A model generated the notes under the pieces. That model worked only from the letters and a program-made list of their open reading frames with translations, searched no databases and was not told the DNA's origin. Below are positions 34,617 through 42,950 of a stretch of DNA of 64,000 nucleotides, in pieces. The first letter of the stretch is position 1. Every line of letters begins with the position of its first letter. Source of the DNA: Ruminococcus_G sp050944415 (GTDB lineage: Bacteria > Bacillota > Clostridia > Lachnospirales > Lachnospiraceae); the NCBI GenBank assembly GCA_050944415.1, contig JBMNRA010000001.1, forward strand, positions 62,001-126,000, given 5' to 3'. Both the position numbers and the translations under genes were made by a program.

Positions 34617-36088
34617 TGACCAGAACCGAACTGACCGCTCTGTGCCGGCAGGCAGAGGAAAAACTGTCCCGGGTTTCCTCCGGAAAATACCGGCTTTGCT
34701 TTCACCTGATGCCTCCGGTGGGCTGGCTGAACGATCCTAATGGTCTGTGCTTTTACCAGGGAGAATACCACGTGTTTTTCCAGTACTCACCGGAGAGCCC
34801 TCTGGGGGGCCGCAAATTCTGGGGACATTATGTATCCCCGGATCTGGTAAACTGGAAATACCTGGGAGCCCCGCTTCTTACGGATACTCTCTGGGACCGG
34901 GACGGCGTTTACTCCGGCAGCGCCTTTACAGAAGACGGCGCTCTGGAACTGTTTTTCACCGGAAATGTAAAGGAACCGGGAGATTTCGATTACATTTCTG
35001 CTGGCAGACAGGCAAATATATTGTATACTAAAAGCAGCAACGGAGTGGACTTTGAAGAAAAGCAGCTGCTGCTTACCAATAAGGATTATCCCCCTTCCTA
35101 TACCTGTCACGTAAGGGATCCCAAGGTATGGGAGGAGAACGGCAGATACTTTATGATAATGGGCGGACGCAGAAAAAACGATCAGGGCGCCGTCATGATC
35201 TATTCCTCAGCAGATAAAAAGAAATGGCACCTGCAAAGAGAAATAACCTCTCCGGAACCTTTCGGTTATATGTGGGAATGTCCGGATCTGTTTCGTATGG
35301 AAGACAAATATTTTCTTCTGTGCTGTCCCCAGGGACTCTCACCTGAGGAAGATCGGTATCAGAATCTGTATCAGTCGGGCTGCTTTCTCTGTGATGATTT
35401 TTCTTTAAAGGAAAAGAACGAATATCTCTGTGCTCCGGAATCCTTCCGCGAGCTGGATTGGGGCTTTGATTTCTATGCGCCCCAGACTTTCACAGATGAA
35501 AATGGCCGCCGCATTCTGATCGGATGGGCAGGAATTCCGGAAGAAACACGTTACGGCAATGAACCCATTATACGTGAAGGATGGCAGCACTGTCTGACTG
35601 TCCCCAGAGAGCTTTCCTTTGACGGCCGGATTCTGCGTCAGAGTCCGGTCAGGGAACTGGAGAATCTGAGAATCCGACAGCTGTCCCCCGACAACGGAAC
35701 CATAGAAGCAGAAGCCTTTGATCTATGTCTGAATTTTGAGGGAAGAAAACAGTCCGTTCAGTTCAATGAGGATCTGATTCTGGAATGCAGGGACAATCTT
35801 ATTACGCTGACTTTCTTAAACGACACCGGATCCGGCAGAACCTGCCGCCGTGCCCGCCTGCCGGAATCAGAAGAGCTCGTAAAAACACTGAGGATTTTAA
35901 AGGACACCTCCCTGCTGGAAATTTATGTCAATGATGGAGAACTGGTATTTACCACAAAATATTTCCCGGAGGATACGAAACGAACCGCCCTGACTGTGAC
36001 AGGAGATGTGAAAAGCCGGAAAATCTGGGAACTTCGCAGGATGGAGGTAAAAATGGATGGACAAAAACGTACTGTTGGCAATCGGTGA
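34616..36088 (+). CDS. scrB: Sucrose-6-phosphate hydrolase, GH32
   Basis: Cytoplasmic beta-fructofuranosidase of 490 aa that splits sucrose-6-phosphate to glucose-6-phosphate and fructose. GH32 catalytic motifs are all present: nucleophile in GWLNDPNG, transition-state Asp in HVRDPKVW, and acid/base Glu in WECPDLF. No signal peptide. The start overlaps the scrA stop (TGATG); a TTG one codon upstream is also possible because it is nearer the ideal distance from GGAGG. The 3' end overlaps scrK by 32 nt. Confidence 0.95.
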   Translation: MTRTELTALCRQAEEKLSRVSSGKYRLCFHLMPPVGWLNDPNGLCFYQGEYHVFFQYSPESPLGGRKFWGHYVSPDLVNWKYLGAPLLTDTLWDRDGVYSGSAFTEDGALELFFTGNVKEPGDFDYISAGRQANILYTKSSNGVDFEEKQLLLTNKDYPPSYTCHVRDPKVWEENGRYFMIMGGRRKNDQGAVMIYSSADKKKWHLQREITSPEPFGYMWECPDLFRMEDKYFLLCCPQGLSPEEDRYQNLYQSGCFLCDDFSLKEKNEYLCAPESFRELDWGFDFYAPQTFTDENGRRILIGWAGIPEETRYGNEPIIREGWQHCLTVPRELSFDGRILRQSPVRELENLRIRQLSPDNGTIEAEAFDLCLNFEGRKQSVQFNEDLILECRDNLITLTFLNDTGSGRTCRRARLPESEELVKTLRILKDTSLLEIYVNDGELVFTTKYFPEDTKRTALTVTGDVKSRKIWELRRMEVKMDGQKRTVGNR

Positions 36089-37022
36089 AGCACTGATCGA
36101 TTTCATTCCCGGACAGACGGGAAAAAAAATTAAAGATGTATCTGATTTCCGCCCTGTTGTGGGCGGCGCTCCCGCCAATGTCTGCGGCGCTTTCGTAAAG
36201 CTGGGCGGACAGGCCAGAATGATCACACAGCTTGGCATGGATCCTTTCGGAGATAAAATTCTGGAAGAATTTCAGGGATACGGCATCGACTGCAAAGCCA
36301 TAAAAAGAACAGACAAAGCCAATACTTCTCTGGCCTTCGTGGCTCTGGCGGAAGACGGCAACCGGGAATTTTCCTTTTACAGAAAGCCGGGAGCTGATAT
36401 GCTGATGGAACCTTCCTGGCTTTCTCCGGAGTGGTTTGAAGACGGTTACGCCCTTCACTTCTGCTCCGTTTCCCTGGGCAACTACCCCATGAAAGAAGCC
36501 CACAGAAAGGCCATTCAGCTGGCCAGACAGGCAGGCATGCTGATCAGCTTCGATCCGAATCTGAGGCGTCCTCTCTGGAACGATGACGAAGGTCTGAGAC
36601 AGGCAGTTCTGGAGTTTCTGCCCATGGCGGATATACTGAAGATTTCAGATGAGGAACTTTCTTTCCTCACCGGATGCGAAACCCTTGAGGATGCCCGGGA
36701 TCAGCTGTTTCAGGGAAATGTCCGTCTGATCATCTATACGCTCGGATCCGGAGGCGCTTCCGCCTGCACCAGAAATTCCCGCGCACACGCGGACGGCATA
36801 CCGGTAAAAGCTCTGGATACCACCGGGGCGGGCGATGCTTTCATCGGTTCCTTCCTTTATCAGCTTTATGAACAGGGCATAGGAACTGAAAACCTTTCCT
36901 CCCTTTCATCAGAAGATCTGGAAATGTTTCTGGATTTTTCCAACCGCTACTGTGCCCGCAGTATACAGAAAAAAGGCGCCATTGCGTCTTATCCCACCAA
37001 AAAAGACATGGAAATCCGCTGA
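36057..37022 (+). CDS. scrK: Fructokinase, PfkB family
   Basis: ATP-dependent sugar kinase of 321 aa that phosphorylates the fructose released by ScrB. It has the PfkB N-terminal GGAPANVCGAFVKLGG and the C-terminal signature LDTTGAGDAFIGSF with catalytic Asp. GGAGG lies 9 nt before the ATG, inside the 3' end of scrB. The nearby ATG at 36053 is out of frame. A strong terminator follows. Confidence 0.95.
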   Translation: MDKNVLLAIGEALIDFIPGQTGKKIKDVSDFRPVVGGAPANVCGAFVKLGGQARMITQLGMDPFGDKILEEFQGYGIDCKAIKRTDKANTSLAFVALAEDGNREFSFYRKPGADMLMEPSWLSPEWFEDGYALHFCSVSLGNYPMKEAHRKAIQLARQAGMLISFDPNLRRPLWNDDEGLRQAVLEFLPMADILKISDEELSFLTGCETLEDARDQLFQGNVRLIIYTLGSGGASACTRNSRAHADGIPVKALDTTGAGDAFIGSFLYQLYEQGIGTENLSSLSSEDLEMFLDFSNRYCARSIQKKGAIASYPTKKDMEIR

Positions 37023-37041
37023 ATTTACAAAAGAAGACTCT

Positions 37042-37078
37042 TTCAGGGACAGCTTTTTGCAAGCTGTCCCTGAATTTT
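37042..37078 (+). terminator. Terminator of the sucrose operon
   Basis: Perfect 14-bp stem TTCAGGGACAGCTT with complement, 5-nt loop, then TTTT. Strong and probably works in both directions. Confidence 0.93.
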
Positions 37079-37091
37079 ATGCATTTTTAAC

Positions 37092-37120
37092 TTTTCATTC
37101 AGTTTATTTTACTTTATACT
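37092..37120 (+). promoter_or_regulatory. Promoter of the DUF1538 gene
   Basis: TTTTCA (37092-37097), 17-nt spacer, TATACT (37115-37120), 23 nt before the start codon. Confidence 0.6.
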
Positions 37121-37142
37121 GTTAAATATAGGGAGGTATTTT

Positions 37143-38672
37143 ATGCTGTTTATCCGAAACAAACTAACTGAAAAACTGAAGGAAGCTTTAAATGCAGTTC
37201 TTCCCATCATGGCAATCGTACTGATTCTCTGTTTTACCATTACGCCCATGCCCACAGGCATTCTGCTCCTGTTTATACTGGGCGCGGTACTCCTGATCAT
37301 TGGCATGATGTTTTTTACGCTGGGTGCGGAACTGGCCATGTCACCCATCGGAGAAAAGATCGGCGGTCAGATTGCCCGGTCCGGAAAACTGAAAATTGTT
37401 TTATTGATCTGTTTTATTCTTGGATTCATTATCACCATATCAGAACCGGATCTTCAGGTTCTGGCAGCGCAGGTGCCCTCTATTCCCAATCAGATTCTGG
37501 TCCTGGCCGTTGCTTTCGGCGTCGGAATCTTTCTGATGGTGGCCATGCTGCGTATGCTGTTTTCCATTTCCCTTTCACGAATGCTGATTTTTTTCTATAT
37601 CGCCGTTTTTCTTCTGGCATTTTTTATTCCCGGGGATCTGCTGGCCGTTGCCTTTGACTCAGGCGGCGTTACTACCGGTCCCATGACCGTTCCCTTTATC
37701 ATGGCGCTGGGCGTCGGCTTCTCGGCAATCCGAAGCGATAAGCATGCGGAAGAAGACAGCTTTGGTCTGGTGGCGCTCTGTTCTATCGGACCGATCCTGG
37801 CAGTTCTGGTTCTGAGCATGGTATTCCGTCCGGAGGATACCGCCTACACTGCCGGAGTCATACCGGATCTGGCAGATTCTGTGGAACTGTGGCGGTACTT
37901 TTCTCACGGATTTCCGGAATACGCAAAAGAAATCGCCGTTTCACTGTTGCCTATCATTGTTTTCTTTTTCCTGTTCCAGGTCTTTTCTCTGAAACTGAAC
38001 AGGAAAACGCTTTTGAAAATTATTATAGGTATCGCTTACACTTACGTCGGCCTGGTTCTGTTTTTAACCGGCGTCAACATGGGATTTATGCCTGCCGGTA
38101 ATTATCTGGGACAGGTAATCGCCGCTCTGCCCTACCGTATGATCATTCTCCCCATCGGCATGCTCATTGGGTTTTTTATTGTAAAGGCGGAACCGGCCGT
38201 TTACGTATTGATGGAACAGGTGGAAGATATTACGTCCGGCGCCATATCTGGAAGCGCCATGGGAACCAGTCTTTCCATCGGTGTCGCCATTTCCGTCGGC
38301 CTGGCCATGATCCGCGTACTGACGGGAATTTCCATCATGTGGTTTTTGATTCCCGGATATGTCATTGCCCTTGTCCTGACCTTCTTTGTACCAAAGATTT
38401 TTACTGCCATTGCCTTCGACTCCGGCGGCGTGGCTTCCGGACCCATGACTGCCACCTTTCTTCTTCCCTTCGCCATGGGCGCATGCCAGGCAGTAGGGGG
38501 TGACATTGTCACCGACGCATTCGGTGTGGTCGCCATGGTCGCCATGACTCCTCTGATCACCATCCAGTGCATGGGCATGGTATACAAGTTAAAATCCCGT
38601 TCCCAGGCGCAGGAAGAAATACCTGTTTCTTATCTGGACAGCCTGGATGAAAACGATATTATTGAACTGTAG
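37143..38672 (+). CDS. DUF1538 membrane protein with internal duplication
   Basis: Integral membrane protein of 509 aa with about 12-14 helices and no assigned biochemical function. Two halves are homologous: LAVAFDSGGVTTGPMTVPFI near residues 165-185 and AIAFDSGGVASGPMTATFL near 422-441 carry the same FDSGGVxxGPMT signature, probably lining a pathway through the membrane like duplicated antiporters or symporters. GGGAGG is 6 nt before the ATG. The next gene, 14 nt downstream, encodes a double P-II-like protein that could gate it (inference). Confidence 0.88.
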   Translation: MLFIRNKLTEKLKEALNAVLPIMAIVLILCFTITPMPTGILLLFILGAVLLIIGMMFFTLGAELAMSPIGEKIGGQIARSGKLKIVLLICFILGFIITISEPDLQVLAAQVPSIPNQILVLAVAFGVGIFLMVAMLRMLFSISLSRMLIFFYIAVFLLAFFIPGDLLAVAFDSGGVTTGPMTVPFIMALGVGFSAIRSDKHAEEDSFGLVALCSIGPILAVLVLSMVFRPEDTAYTAGVIPDLADSVELWRYFSHGFPEYAKEIAVSLLPIIVFFFLFQVFSLKLNRKTLLKIIIGIAYTYVGLVLFLTGVNMGFMPAGNYLGQVIAALPYRMIILPIGMLIGFFIVKAEPAVYVLMEQVEDITSGAISGSAMGTSLSIGVAISVGLAMIRVLTGISIMWFLIPGYVIALVLTFFVPKIFTAIAFDSGGVASGPMTATFLLPFAMGACQAVGGDIVTDAFGVVAMVAMTPLITIQCMGMVYKLKSRSQAQEEIPVSYLDSLDENDIIEL

Positions 38673-38686
38673 GGGGAATTTATTTC

Positions 38687-39385
38687 ATGAATAAAATTTA
38701 TATGATGGTAGTAATTACAGATCGAAGTAAAAACGAGAAATTATTCACCCTTTTCAGAGAGTACCATCTGAAAGTTATCCTGACTGCGCTGGGTTCCGGC
38801 ACCGCCGGAGGAACCATTCTGGATTATCTGGGACTGGAGGATACCGAAAAATGCATCCATTTGACCTTTGTTACGGGAGATGCATGGAAACAATTGAAAA
38901 AGCATCTTCTTACCATAGCAAATATTCAGGGGCCCGGCAAGGGAATCGCCTTCCTGATCCCGCTTGCCAGTGTGGGAGGAAAGAAAGCGCTGGAATATGT
39001 AACCAGCAGCCAGCCATTATCCATAGAGGAGGAAAGCACTTTGAAGAACACTGAACACGAACTGCTGATTGCCATCGCCAATGCAGGCTACACCGATCTC
39101 ATCATGGACGCCGCCCGCAGCGCACGGGCGCCCGGAGGAACCATAATCCATGCAAGGGGAACGGGAACGGAATACGCCCGGAAATTCCTGGGCATTTCTC
39201 TAAGCGAAGAAAAAGAGCTGGTTCTGATCGTAGTAAGATCCGTCCAGAAAAATATGATCATGAAAGCTGTCATGGAAAAAGCAGGCATGAACAGCAAAGC
39301 CGGAACCGTTATCTTTTCCCTTCCGGTCACCAGCACCGCCGGCCTGCGCTTTCTGGATGATGACGATATCGAAGAAGATCTCTGA
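38687..39385 (+). CDS. P-II-like protein with two P-II domains
   Basis: A soluble 232-aa protein with two P-II-type ferredoxin-like modules. The second (about 118-225) is a clear P-II-like unit: HELLIAIANAGYTDLIMDAA, then ARAPGGTIIHARGTGTEYA, then VIFSLPVTSTAGL. The first (1-105) is a more diverged copy with YMMVVITDRSK and LTALGSGTAGGTILDYLGL. True GlnB proteins are single modules of 112 aa. Pairing with DUF1538 suggests control of that membrane protein by a small ligand, as P-II family members do for Amt and other carriers. An acidic tail DDDDIEEDL ends it. Confidence 0.85.
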   Translation: MNKIYMMVVITDRSKNEKLFTLFREYHLKVILTALGSGTAGGTILDYLGLEDTEKCIHLTFVTGDAWKQLKKHLLTIANIQGPGKGIAFLIPLASVGGKKALEYVTSSQPLSIEEESTLKNTEHELLIAIANAGYTDLIMDAARSARAPGGTIIHARGTGTEYARKFLGISLSEEKELVLIVVRSVQKNMIMKAVMEKAGMNSKAGTVIFSLPVTSTAGLRFLDDDDIEEDL

Positions 39386-39403
39386 CTTTGACCTGAAAAT
39401 AAT

Positions 39404-39428
39404 GGGGACTGTTTTATATACAGTCCCC
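39404..39428 (-). terminator. Terminator between convergent genes
   Basis: GGGGACTGT/ACAGTCCCC stem with a 7-nt loop; on the minus strand it is followed by ATTATTTT, so it mainly ends the FmdE transcript, though the plus-strand operon also ends here. Confidence 0.75.
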
Positions 39429-39445
39429 AAAATCATGCAAATGTT

Positions 39446-39976
39446 TTATACCTGAAAACGGTTATATTCTTTCCAGCAGTCGATACAGTATTTCCGATCC
39501 CCCTGCAGACGAATCCAGTTTGCGCCTGTTCTCTCCCTGCAGCCATCACATATGTAGGACTCAAAGATTCTGGCCCGCTCCGGCAGAGAAATCCTGGTTT
39601 TCTTCACATCGAAAAGCTCTTCCGGTTTTTTCCCTTTCATATATTCCAGGGACTCTCCTTTTTTCATGTCCCGGGGTCTTTCTTTTAATACCAGCCGGAC
39701 GGATTTCCCCGTCCCTCTGTCATAAAAGGAAAACGCCTGTTTACCGGTCATATGAAACAGCAGATTGCCTTTCCCCACACTGCATCCCAGCAGCACCTGA
39801 ATGGCATCCACACCGCAGGCATCATTTTCTGAAATACATACCACCTGTTCATCCTGCGAAAAGTCCAGCTCCAACAGATCAGCGGCGTACAGAGAAGCCT
39901 TATATCCGATCATCAGGCCGCCGCATTCGTGGCCATGAAAGTCCACGCATTTTTCCCACATCTCTTTTCCTTCCAT
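39446..39976 (-). CDS. FmdE-family protein with C-terminal zinc ribbon
   Basis: A 176-aa protein of the FmdE family, named after a gene next to molybdenum formylmethanofuran dehydrogenase in methanogens; its role is not established. The N-terminal motif FHGH (F13-H16) followed by ECGG, and the ENDACGVDAIQ stretch, are diagnostic. The C-terminal 40 aa carry two CxxC pairs (YICDGCRE and YCIDCWKE) as a zinc ribbon. It lies 9 nt after the three-domain fusion gene and ends at a terminator, so the pair is one transcript. Confidence 0.88.
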   Translation of the reverse strand: MEGKEMWEKCVDFHGHECGGLMIGYKASLYAADLLELDFSQDEQVVCISENDACGVDAIQVLLGCSVGKGNLLFHMTGKQAFSFYDRGTGKSVRLVLKERPRDMKKGESLEYMKGKKPEELFDVKKTRISLPERARIFESYICDGCRERTGANWIRLQGDRKYCIDCWKEYNRFQV

Positions 39977-39985
39977 GACTCCTCC

Positions 39986-42436
39986 TTACTTCTGTGCCCG
40001 CAGCATAAAAAGCGGCACCGGATTATAGAATTCATCTTTTTCCACATAGATCCGGCTGCTGACTCCCAGATCAATGGAAAATTTCTGAAATCCTTCCCGC
40101 CCCAGAGTTTCCAGATCCCAGGCCGGACGCTGATAGGAACTGATGGGGAGCTGTCTCTTGATCTCCTCGCACTCGCGCATCATCTCATCCCCCAGTCTGT
40201 TATGGGCATGGCCCTTGGGCAGACTGGCAGTATCCGCAAAATCTTCCGCTCCATAGTTGGCGTCGAAATTCAGCAGAATACCATCCGGCTTCAGCACCCG
40301 CTTCCACTCCCGGTACGCCTGTTCCGCGTGAGGCAGCGTCCAGGTCAGATTCCGGGAAATCACCAGATCAAAAGAATCATCAGCAAAATCCAGATTTTCC
40401 GCATCCATGACTTGAAAACTGCATGCGGCTCCTTCTTCTTTCGCCAGCTGTATGGAATGCTCTATCATCTCCGGCGTCAGGTCGGTACCCGTTACCCGGT
40501 GTCCTCTTTTAGCTAACAGAATGGAAAAAAATCCTGTTCCGCATCCCACATCCAGTATGTTCAGCTTCTTTCCCGCAGGCATCTGCCTTTCAATGGCATC
40601 AAGCCATCGTTTTGCCAGCGGACTGTGAAGTTCTCTTCTCCTCTGTTCCAGAAAACTTCCGCTTCGTTTTCCCCAGTATCTGGTAATCCTTACTTTCCTG
40701 TCATCATAGTTTTTTACAATCCTGCCATAGGCAATCATGGGACCTTCTTTTACCACCTGAAGAGAACCAGTACAGTAGAGGATCACCCCATCGCTTTCCG
40801 CACGGCATACTTCCATAATCTTGCCGCTGTAATCCCTAACTTCCCCCAGCACTTCCCCCTTCCGGATCATATCGCCGGGATTTTTAAAGGGATACCAAAG
40901 TCCGGTATGCCAGGCAATCTGATAACAGACATCCGTCACATCCAGAGGATAATACTTTCGGTAATCCTTCTGTCCCAGATAAATGCCCAGATGGCACAGA
41001 ATATTTCTCACATCTCTTCTGGTAGATGAAACCTCCTCCCGGCTCCACTGTCCCATGCCTCCCCGCTCGATAAGAATACTGGGAATCCCGCGGGAAGCTG
41101 CGTAATTGTAAGCGCCTCCGGAGGATACATTGGATTTTACCATGTAGGGAACATCCACCTGCTCCGCCATTTTTCTGGACTGCTCCACCACCGCGGGAGT
41201 GGCTTTTCCCGCATAATAGACATAAGGTGTCAGGCGCTCATAATCATCACCGCTGTGAAGATCAATGAAAAAATCCGCATCCGTAAGCAGCTGCCGGGAA
41301 AAAGCCCAGGCCAGCTGCTCCATTTCCGTTCCGTCTGATCTGCCGGGAAATTCCCGGTTCAGATTTTTACCGTCCTTAACCCCCAGACTGCCCGCCCGGT
41401 GTTCAAAGGCTTCCCTATTTACCGCTTTGAGCAGAATCACAGTTCCGGCAATCTTTTCCGGATCCAGCCCAAGAGACAGTTCCACTGCCGCCTGAATGCC
41501 CACATATTCCCCACCGTGAATGCCTGCCGCAATCAGCGCTGTTTTTCCCGGCCGGGTTCCGTGAAGAATGGTAGCCGGAAGCCGGAATCTGCCTTCCGCC
41601 AGCTCCAAAAATCCATGAATTCGTTCCCCCGGCTGCGCTTCCATATTCAGAAGATGAAAAGTTCCGTTTGTCTTTCGCTTTTTTCTGCCCGTCACCATAA
41701 ACATGGGAGTGGAGCCATAATTCAGTTTTTCTTCCTCGCTCCACACACATTTCCAGATATCTTCATCCGCCTGCACAGACTCCATTCCCAGCTCTCTTAA
41801 AACCTGAAGATCCCAGCCGGGGCGGGAAATGCCCGACAGGGGCATCTGAAGGGCAATGTTTTCCATAGTATCGATATCGGTACAGAGATAGTGGTCGTCC
41901 AGATTCCTCTCTTCCACATTCTTCCGGTCCTGCTCGTAAGCCTCCCTCTTATCCTCGTCGTAAAGATATCCGTACCAGTTGGCATCAAAATTCAGCAGAA
42001 CGCCTCCCGGCTTCAGCACCCGGCACCATTCACTGTATGCTTTCCGGGGATCTTCCAGATTCCAGGTCAGATTTCTGGATATGACTGCGTCAAAACTGCC
42101 CTCGTCAAATTCCAGATTCTGCCCATCCATTCTTAAAAAAGTGATCCTGTCAGCCAGTTCCCCGGCATTTTTCTTTGCTTTTTCCAACATTCCCGATGTG
42201 TAATCCACGGCAGTCACGGAATACCCCGCTTCCGCCAGAATCATGGCAAAAAATCCCGGACCGCATCCCACATCCAATACCGAAATGTTTTCCCTTGCTT
42301 TTCTGGGAAACTGCTCTTCCAGCACAGACAGCCATGCTCTTTTCTGCATTCCTGCCAGTTCTTTCTGATTTACCTCGGAATATCCCTCCGTCCGGGTACT
42401 CCAGTACTCTTCAATCTGTTTTAATAATTCTGTCAT
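39986..42436 (-). CDS. Fusion: methyltransferase, aspartoacylase-like hydrolase, methyltransferase
   Basis: An 816-aa cytoplasmic protein with three domains. Residues 1-255: class I SAM methyltransferase, motif I LDVGCGPG (54-61). Residues 265-590: succinylglutamate desuccinylase/aspartoacylase-like Zn hydrolase with ligands H307 and E310 in GIHGGE and H394 in DLHSGDD, plus E458 in LIERGG as catalytic candidate; a lipoyl/barrel-like C-terminal part follows. Residues 595-816: a second class I methyltransferase, motif I LDVGCGTG (628-635). The two methyltransferases share VISRNLTW and LLNFDAN and are duplicates. Both keep SAM-binding residues. Substrate unknown. Overlapping chemistry suggests deacylation then double methylation of an amino-acid-like compound (inference). 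Confidence 0.9.
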   Translation of the reverse strand: MTELLKQIEEYWSTRTEGYSEVNQKELAGMQKRAWLSVLEEQFPRKARENISVLDVGCGPGFFAMILAEAGYSVTAVDYTSGMLEKAKKNAGELADRITFLRMDGQNLEFDEGSFDAVISRNLTWNLEDPRKAYSEWCRVLKPGGVLLNFDANWYGYLYDEDKREAYEQDRKNVEERNLDDHYLCTDIDTMENIALQMPLSGISRPGWDLQVLRELGMESVQADEDIWKCVWSEEEKLNYGSTPMFMVTGRKKRKTNGTFHLLNMEAQPGERIHGFLELAEGRFRLPATILHGTRPGKTALIAAGIHGGEYVGIQAAVELSLGLDPEKIAGTVILLKAVNREAFEHRAGSLGVKDGKNLNREFPGRSDGTEMEQLAWAFSRQLLTDADFFIDLHSGDDYERLTPYVYYAGKATPAVVEQSRKMAEQVDVPYMVKSNVSSGGAYNYAASRGIPSILIERGGMGQWSREEVSSTRRDVRNILCHLGIYLGQKDYRKYYPLDVTDVCYQIAWHTGLWYPFKNPGDMIRKGEVLGEVRDYSGKIMEVCRAESDGVILYCTGSLQVVKEGPMIAYGRIVKNYDDRKVRITRYWGKRSGSFLEQRRRELHSPLAKRWLDAIERQMPAGKKLNILDVGCGTGFFSILLAKRGHRVTGTDLTPEMIEHSIQLAKEEGAACSFQVMDAENLDFADDSFDLVISRNLTWTLPHAEQAYREWKRVLKPDGILLNFDANYGAEDFADTASLPKGHAHNRLGDEMMRECEEIKRQLPISSYQRPAWDLETLGREGFQKFSIDLGVSSRIYVEKDEFYNPVPLFMLRAQK

Positions 42437-42530
42437 ATATTTAGCCCTTTATTACTTTATTGTTTTCCTCCACTTTATCAGAAGGGAAAAACATTCACAA
42501 GCCCCAGGGGGGGATGCATATTCACGGAAA

Positions 42531-42567
42531 CGGGGCAAAGGGTGTTTTCTGACATCCCTTTACCCCG
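42531..42567 (-). terminator. Terminator after glnK
   Basis: Minus-strand CGGGGTAAAGGGATGT pairing with ACACCCTTTGCCCCG and a short TTTCC tail. The stem is long and GC-rich. Confidence 0.7.
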
Positions 42568-42582
42568 TCTTTCATCAGAGGA

Positions 42583-42936
42583 TCATTCTGATTCCTGTAT
42601 GGCGTCGTATCCCGTTTCTCCTGTCCGAATCTTTAAAGCGGACCGTATCTCATAACTGAATATCTTTCCGTCTCCCATCTCTCCCGTATAGGCCGCCTCT
42701 TTAATGGCCTGAATGGTTTTCTGCTCCCATTCCTCAGAAGAAACCACAATCTCAAACTTGATCTTAGGCTGCATCTGCATATCCACTTCCATACCTCTGA
42801 CAATCTCTTTATAACCTCTCTGAATACCGCAGCCCATCACCTGGTAAACGGTAAGGCCGTTCACGTTGATGTCATCCAGCGCTTTTTTTACGTCTTCAAA
42901 TTTTTCTTCTCTTACATATGCTTCAATCTTAATCAT
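42583..42936 (-). CDS. glnK: P-II nitrogen signalling protein (GlnK-like)
   Basis: Trimeric signal protein of 117 aa that binds ATP/ADP and 2-oxoglutarate and blocks the ammonium channel when nitrogen is plentiful. The family start MIKIEAYVREEKFEDVKKAL and the B-loop TGEMGDGKIF are present. The T-loop reads YKEIVRGMEVDMQMQPKIK, which lacks the Tyr51 that is uridylylated in proteobacteria. It lies 14 nt after amt, the usual amt-glnK order. Confidence 0.92.
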   Translation of the reverse strand: MIKIEAYVREEKFEDVKKALDDINVNGLTVYQVMGCGIQRGYKEIVRGMEVDMQMQPKIKFEIVVSSEEWEQKTIQAIKEAAYTGEMGDGKIFSYEIRSALKIRTGETGYDAIQESE

Positions 42937-42950
42937 ATTCTACCCTCACC

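Noticed and set aside
42481..42582. Small gene between the fusion gene and glnK
   Set aside because: No start with ribosome site; the stretch is mostly the glnK terminator and G/C runs.
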